This document shows, piece after piece, positions 57,485 to 64,000 of a DNA stretch of 64,000 nt (position 1 is the first letter of the stretch; every line of letters starts with the position of its first letter). The position numbers and the translations under genes were made by a program. The notes under the pieces are model-generated. The model had not been told where the DNA came from, made no database searches, and worked only from the letters and a program-made list of their open reading frames with translations. Source of the stretch: Byssothecium circinans (lineage: Eukaryota; Ascomycota; Dothideomycetes; Pleosporales; Massarinaceae); contig ML976981.1 in the NCBI GenBank assembly GCA_010015675.1, positions 697,601 to 761,600 on the forward strand, read 5' to 3'.

Positions 57485-60400
57485 TAGATATCCTTATCCA
57501 ATAGTTTCCTATAAATAACTATATTCTAATTAGCTTTATATTGTAACTATGATTTCCTTTTATAATTAAGGTAATTATAAAATTTAAACCTATTACCTAG
57601 AGAGTAGGGTAGTTAAATTAAAATAGTCCTAGTAATAGATCTTATTTACTTTATATAACCTTTAACTTTAATAGAGGTAAGGGAAAACGCAAAGATTCCT
57701 AACATTAGTAGGTAGCTAGTAAGTATAAAAAGAATAATTCTAGCCTTTTAATTCTTCTCTTCTTTACCCTACTATTAATCCTACTTTATAAGTTCTAAAT
57801 CTTATCTAAATAAGCACTATTACTAACTTTTTTCTAAATCTCTTAGTAATACTATAGAATACTATTCTAACCTACTAAATTCTTTACTTACTATCTATAA
57901 ACTCTTTACTACTATACTACTCTTAGTACCTCCTAGTACCCTACTAGAAGTATACTATATTATATACCTATACACTATCTATACTTTCTTGCAAAGCTAA
58001 ACACCTAATTACTAATTTATAAAAGAAAAGAGTAAGAAATACAACTACTATATTGCCTAGAAAGGTGCTTATATCTTAGTAACTATTCTTTTTAGACTAG
58101 GTACTAATATAAGCCTTTATAGATTCCTCTATACTACTATAAAGAGTTTATAGCCCTTTATAAAGCTAGGCGCGCTCTACGTAGTGCTGTAGCTAGTAAA
58201 GAATCTAATATAGCTTAGACTATAGTAAAGATTACTACCCTTACTATTACTATTATTACTTAGACTAGTAAGGCTAAGACTAAGCTAATAGTAATACGTA
58301 AGGTTTTAGTAGTAATTTATAATATACTAAAGGTCCTAGCTAATAGATAGAAAGAGATAAACTAGGCCCTAAACTAGCTTACTATAGTATTTAAGTAAAG
58401 CCCTATTAAAACTAGCAATAAAAAGAAAGGCCTTGCTAAGCCTCTAGTAACTCTATCCTATATATTAAAACATACCTAAGGCTAACCTACTAATAATAAT
58501 AATTTAGAGACTAATAATACTAGTAATAAGAATAAGGATAGAAAGGACTTAGAACTAACTAGAAACCCTTAGGTTTAGGGTAGACTAGCTAGTAATATAG
58601 CTACTAGCGCTACTAAAGGTACTTAAGATTTTTATTTTCTATACTTACTAAATTTTTCCTTTTCTTTTTTCTTTTCTTTTCTTTTCTAATTTTTTAGCGT
58701 TTTAGAGTATATATAGTAGAGAAAAGTTAATTTATTCCTACTAGTACCTTATTATCTTCTAAGTAATCTATATCTTTAGTTTCCTTTTTTTATACCTCTA
58801 ACTATCTATCTAGAGACTGTAGTACTCTAGGCTTATCTAGATACTTATTATAAAAAGCCTTAAGCTTATAGGGAGCTCTTATAAAGTTTAAAGCTTAATA
58901 CTATACTAGGTTAGAGTTATATCCTATTTAGCTTACTTAGTATTTTAGTACTAAGCGCACTAATTTACTTACTAGGATTTTATATACTTCTTATTCCTCT
59001 ATACTATTAATAGGAGTTCTTATAGGTTTTAGAGCCTCTTATCTAAAGAGTAGATCCTAGGGATCTTTATAGAGAATATTTAGTATAAATATATTATAAA
59101 TTTATAAACCTAGGGGAAGTTTAAGCTAGTAAGAATATCTTACTTTCTTAAAAACTTTAAATAGACTTATCTACTTATTAGAGAACTTCCTACTTAGTTT
59201 AAAGTTTATAAAGTTTATAGTATTAAGGTATACTTTATTACTTACTTCCTAGTCTACCTCTTATTAGTAAGGATTAACCTAGGTTTATATATATTTCTAG
59301 GCCTTTTTAAGATTCTTCTTTACTAGTTCCTATGCTCTATGTATATAGGTAGCTAGAGTAAGTGTATCTTAATAGTTAAGATCTTTCTAGGGTTTAGAAT
59401 CTATAGATTTTTAATCTTAGCTCTAACATAGTTCTAAACTAAAAAGGACCTAGTATAGAGAGATTCCTAAGGTAGAATATAAAAGGGTACTTTAGATATA
59501 GTCTATTAATAGTAATAGCTTACTCTAGTTATCCTAGTAGTAGGTTATAAAAGGCCTTAGTCTCTAATTAATATACTTATTTATAATTTTAGTTTAGCTA
59601 TTAGTTTCCTTATAATAGGTAGTAGAAAGTTTAACTTTTATACCTATAATCTAATAAAACTTAGACTAGAAACTAGATATAAACTATAGTCTATAATTAG
59701 AGATAATTATCTAAGGGGTATAGCTAAATTAATAAATCTATTAAATAAATAATTAAGCTAAACCTTAAGTATTAGTATTCTTATAATAAGGAATAGATAC
59801 TACTTGCTTTAAAAGATAGTTAATAACTACTAAGATCTAATTATACCTAACCTTATTATAGGGGAATTCTTTAAAGTCTATATAAAGGTACTATATTAGT
59901 TATTTAAGAATTAAGAGTAGATATATCTTACTAGTAATTTAGGTCTATTAAGGATGTACTCTTTAGTCGGTAATATAGTTTTAGATATAATATTTGCATA
60001 TAGATAATATATTCTTTTAGTAGTATTTCTAGACTAGTAAATAATATATTTTCTAGGTACTTAGATAGGTAGAAGATACCTAATTATACACCTTATAGAT
60101 AAGGCAAGTAACAATAGGGGAGTCTACTAAGATACATAAGTAGTTAGTATATAGTAATAGTCTATTTTTAACTTAGTATAGATTTAGAAGAGTTTTTTAT
60201 TCTTTCTAGAAGGAATTCTAGTTCTCTTATAACAAGGTATTAATAAGTTCTAAGGAATTTAGTAATATAGCTTTAGATAGCTAAATTATATTAATAGTAA
60301 TAGTTAGTTAAACGTATATTTAGATAAACTTTATAGTAAGTTTAGTATTAATTTAGTTATTAAGGTAGTATAGTCTTAGTATAACCTAGAAATAATTATC

Positions 60401-61179
60401 TTTTTAGATAGCTCTTAGGTTACTTATATCCTGTTTATAATAGCTAAGGATATCTGCGTGGGCATTATTCTAACCTAGAGTATATTTAATTTTAAAATTA
60501 AACTAACTAAAATTATCTACTTATTAGACTTGTTAGGTATTAAAGACTTTAGTTATTATAAAATATTCTAAGAATTAGTAGTTAGTATACACCTAAGTCT
60601 AATATCTTATAAAGGTAAGTTCTAATTACTAAAGTTTAAAAGTATAGTAGATTACCTAAAGTTCCTTATTATAGATTTCTTAGTTTAATTTAGAGCCTAA
60701 TAATATCTTACTATAAAAAGCTATAGAGTACTATTTTCTATCCTAATACTACTATAAAAGGACTCTAGCTATAACTCTATTAGATGCGTTAGTTTTAATC
60801 TTAGTTAAAAGTTTAGGATTAAAATAATATAAGGTAGGAATAGCTAAAAGTACTTCCTTTAGTGCTTTAAAGGCTTAGTTATAATCTAAAGTCTATTTAA
60901 AAGGTACTATAAGGCTTTATAAAGTAATAATAGGTTTTACTACTTAAGAGAAGTTAGGAATAAATTATTAATAGAAACTAGTAAACCTAAGGAAGGATTT
61001 TATACTAGTAATAGTAGTTAGTTAGGCTTAATTCTATAGTACTTTAACCTTATCTAGGTCTACTTCTAAACTATAGTTAGTTAGGATATAACTCAGGTAC
61101 TAAGTATAAGTTATATAAAATTTAGACTTTAATATATCTACCTATAAACTAGCCTAGCAAAGATGTTTAAGAACCTATT

Positions 61180-61290
61180 ATATATATTAAATATAAGTCT
61201 TAGGGTCTTTAGAATAGATAAGAATATTATCTAGGTAAGTAATATAAAAGTTATTAAGATATTCTATTAGCATATTATTTATGTACCTTT
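61180..61290 (-). pseudogene. reverse-transcriptase relic of the older element
   Basis: The minus-strand frame reads ITYLDNILIYSKDPKTY. The YLDN has the same D-to-N transition as the younger element, followed by several stops. It is similar to but distinct from the younger element's version. Confidence 0.8.
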
Positions 61291-63131
61291 AATATATTGC
61301 AGGGCTATTATAGAGTCTAAATAGTAATATCTTATATTAGTAAGTTTTATAGCGTGTCTAGAAAATAGTGTACTCCTTACTTCTAAGATCTATCTAAATC
61401 TTATTAAAGGTAGTAAAGACATTAAACTTAGTAAAGTACTTAGCCTTATTAGAGTATACTAATAGTTTATTAATCTAGGGTAGTAGGTAGGCGTCCTTCT
61501 AGGTTAAAAAGTTTAGCTTCCTAAAGTTAATATAAACCTAAAGCTTACTAGTAGGCTTTTATACGTAAAGTATTAAAGATATAAAAGGGCTATAGCTCTA
61601 TTTAATTAGACTATACTCTAGCTACTTCTAAATATACTCCTTTATAGCCTTTAGTTTCTCTAAGTTCTACTTATAGAAGGGACTGTAGCTATTTAGAAGT
61701 AGTTTAGTTAGAATAATCTTATAGATATAGGATTAATATAGTAGTAATTAAAGTAAAGCTTCTTAGTTAAACATATCTTAGTAATCCTAGTACTTAGAGA
61801 GTAATTATTAGTATACTAGAGCTATATTAGTAGGATTATCTTTTACTAACCTATATTCTAAAATAATATAGTTAATTTTATAAATAGAGGTAGTAAAAAA
61901 CTTATTTTTATACTATTTTATAGTATAGTAAAAAGTGTTAGCTAAGATTATTATAATTTAAGAGGTTAAGTTAGAACTAGAGTTTAACTTAGGAATAGTT
62001 AAAGTTTAGAGGCTTCTTAAAAGTAGTACTTAGGCCTTTAGTAGGTAAAAACTTTAAAGATAATAAATATTTACTCTAAGGCTCTAGTAACGCCTTAAGT
62101 CTATTTCCTCCTAGAGTTAGTTCTAATAATTAATATCTTTAATTACTTCTAAATTCTAAGTAGGGCGATATAGTAATCTTATAAGTAGTAGTTATACTTT
62201 ATATATAAGTAGAAAACTTATAGGCTAAATAATCTAGTTATATTCTATATTAAGTCTAAGTTTAAATTATTTTATCTATTTTAGACTAATTATATAATCT
62301 TATAAACCTAAATCTAAAATAATAAAGAGATAGTTCTAAATTATATATCTATCTAGACGTAGGGGTAGGTAGAGGTAATAAGTAACTAAGGATTTAACTA
62401 AATCCTAAAAACCTTAAATACGTATTATATAAAGGAGCTTTTAGACTAGTATCTAAAGTAAATATATAATAAAAAATATAATAGAAGAATTTAGAAAAAG
62501 AAAACCTTATACACTAGTATCTATAAGAGAATATATATAGATTCTAAAACTATTAGAGGAGAGTATAAAGGGTATTTAGAAATAATTTCCTTTAAATAAG
62601 TTTAATAAATCTATACTAGATAGGTTATAACTTATTATACCTAGGACTAGGTCTTTTCCTAGGCCTATCTATTTCCTATCTAGTTTAGGTCTACTTTAAT
62701 AAAGTTAATAGTATCCTTATAGTAGTTAGGTGCATCTTCTTCTTTATCTATATTAATTTAATAAATATACAGATTTAAGTAATTTTTAGTAAAATATCTA
62801 GGCCTACTATAGTTATAGTAGGTTAAGTTACTAGTTAGAGTAGTTTCTAGTACTTTACTAGCTTTATACTAGAGAAAAAGAGTAGCACGTACTAGTATAC
62901 TCTAGGGCTAATCTTTATTTCTATACTTATAGAAACCTCTAGAGGAGGTCTAAGGCTAGTTAGTTAGCTTTAGGTATTTAGACTAATTAATATAGGTTTA
63001 AATGCTAGACTATTTTAGTTTCTTTATAGTAATAGTAATAGGGGCGTTTTAGCACTCTATATTATATATAGTAAAGTAGCTAACTATCTTCTTAAATAAA
63101 TTATCCTAGAGGCCTTTAAAACTAAGATTAG

Positions 63132-63591
63132 TGTTACAAGACAATAGTTAAGCGCAGCTACCTAAGAATGATACGCTTAGGAAGAGTATCAGGTAGTAAG
63201 GCGCAGGGTAGGAATAGGTTACTAGTTACGTAATCGTGATCCTACTAAGATCTAGAGATCCTAGGAGTAGGCTATAATCCTAGACTAAATAATAGTCTAG
63301 GGAGTAAAGGCTCTAGGTAGGATTAGAGACTTATCAAAGGAATAGAATAAGCAGTATAAAGACTAGACAGATTTCCTTTATGTTTCTAATTCTAATTCTT
63401 TGTAGTTAACTCTCTATAGTTTATCTCTTACCTAGATTAATACTAGTTATTCTATAGTCTATTTATAGAATTAGTTGCTTTAGCACGCTTGCCTCTTAAA
63501 CTACTAAAGCCTACTACCTAACGTATACATTATATATTACCGACCTACCCTAACACAGACTAAGATCTAGCAAGTATACTCCTTAGTAACA
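63132..63591 (+). repeat. third copy of the 463-bp-type LTR, opposite orientation
   Basis: It starts TGTTACAAGAC and ends CTTAGTAACA and corresponds throughout to the reverse complement of 56028-56490 with RIP-type differences (460 bp). It is the 5' LTR of a plus-oriented element. Confidence 0.88.
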
Positions 63592-64000
63592 CTTTAACTA
63601 CCTATAGGTTTAAGAACCTAAACGTATAATATGGCAGCTCCTACTACCCTACGTGCTACTAGCAGTAGTGTTAGAACACCTACTTTAAGTCTAGTATTAG
63701 TAATAGCTAACTAGGCTAACTAGATATAGCAATAGGATAAACAGATTAATAGATTAATATAAGCGATTACTTAACTCTAGGCTAAGGACACTGTACCTTG
63801 TAGAAAGATTACAGCGCTAGAAAAATATAATAAAGGATAAGATAGCTTAAAGCTATTCCTTACTAATATAGATTTGTACTGTTGGTTTAACTCTATAACA
63901 AGGGAATAAGATAAGATCCTCGCGGCTAGTATATACCTGAAGGATAAGGTAGCTACTTAGATATAACCCTTTATAGATAACTATCTTATAAACAAGATAA
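63592..64000 (+). pseudogene. 5' part of a plus-oriented Ty3/gypsy element, gag start
   Basis: After the LTR comes CTTTAACTACCTATAGG, the same leader as in the complete element. An ATG at 63631 opens MAAPTTLRATSS, then TAG and TGA-type stops interrupt. Later phrases ALEKYNKG and DSLKLFLTNIDLYC are gag-like. The element continues past the window end. Confidence 0.75.

Larger units (their letters stand above)
56491..63131 (-). mobile_element. older RIP-saturated Ty3/gypsy debris
   Basis: CA and TG dinucleotides are almost absent (none, for example, in 57601-57660), so RIP has gone near to completion. A minus-strand reverse-transcriptase relic is still legible at about 60880-61290: YLDN-IL-IYS at 61226-61237, then a KSKFY-like and YILTNYSLEVDLDKVKVL segment, then FLRFTSFYQQFIPN-like sequence. 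A purine tract AAGGAGGGGGT on the minus strand at about 57470-57480 should mark the start of this element's 3' LTR, which would extend leftward from there. I could not find the matching 5' LTR. No open reading frame longer than noise exists. Confidence 0.8.

Noticed and set aside
48513..64000. Search for CRISPR arrays, regularly spaced repeats or phage-like genes in the AT-rich part
   Set aside because: Repeats are explained by LTR copies and low complexity; there is no regular spacer pattern and the host is eukaryotic.

Overview
The window is nuclear DNA of a filamentous ascomycete (Pezizomycotina; a Dothideomycete is my guess, not shown). Reasons: short 42-150 nt introns with fungal donors and CTAAC/CTGAC branch points, a dispersed single 5S rRNA gene, a 375-residue actin gene with fungal-type intron positions, a Fot1/pogo-type transposon, and flanks in which CpA/TpG are heavily depleted in favour of TpA, the mark of repeat-induced point mutation (RIP).

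Layout. Positions 1-480 are the end of an AT-rich RIP-mutated block. About 0.5-44 kb is a normal gene island: an orphan seven-helix receptor-like protein (1905-4238, minus); phosphoserine aminotransferase (5912-7257, minus) diverging from homoaconitase (7615-10188, plus); a 5S rRNA gene (10747-10865); an amino-acid transporter (minus) diverging from mitochondrial leucyl-tRNA synthetase (plus); an AIM32-like sucrase/ferredoxin-like protein (minus); a secreted lactonase-like beta-propeller (plus); an NmrA-like protein (minus); a GH5 glycosidase (plus); a mitochondrial HemK/MTQ1 methyltransferase (minus); a Fot1/pogo transposon carrying an assembly gap; a sulfotransferase-like protein with a degraded P-loop (minus); an MFS sugar transporter (plus); DHR1/ECM16 helicase (minus) diverging from proteasome chaperone PAC3-like (plus); actin (minus) diverging from FES1 (plus).

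From 45 kb the sequence becomes accessory: a nucleotidyltransferase-like gene with an in-frame stop, a second diverged nucleotidyltransferase-like gene, a 36-bp inverted repeat, and a metallophosphoesterase cut off by an LTR at 48513. From 48.65 kb to the end there is almost no open coding sequence. A complete but RIP-mutated Ty3/gypsy element (49061-56490, two 463-bp LTRs, target duplication CTTAC) sits inside an older, more heavily RIP-mutated Ty3/gypsy graveyard. A third copy of the same LTR, in opposite orientation, starts another element that leaves the window.

Working relations. Most of the island is housekeeping: serine and lysine synthesis share one divergent promoter; LeuRS and MTQ1 serve mitochondrial translation; DHR1 and the 5S gene serve ribosome production; PAC3 and FES1 serve proteostasis. 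No metabolite cluster or CRISPR array is visible. The most useful leads are two homopolymer frameshifts in the serine gene, a GC-AG intron in the receptor-like gene, an unexplained coding-like exon at 24778-24990, the variant 5S gene, and the NTase/NTase/phosphoesterase group at the heterochromatin edge.
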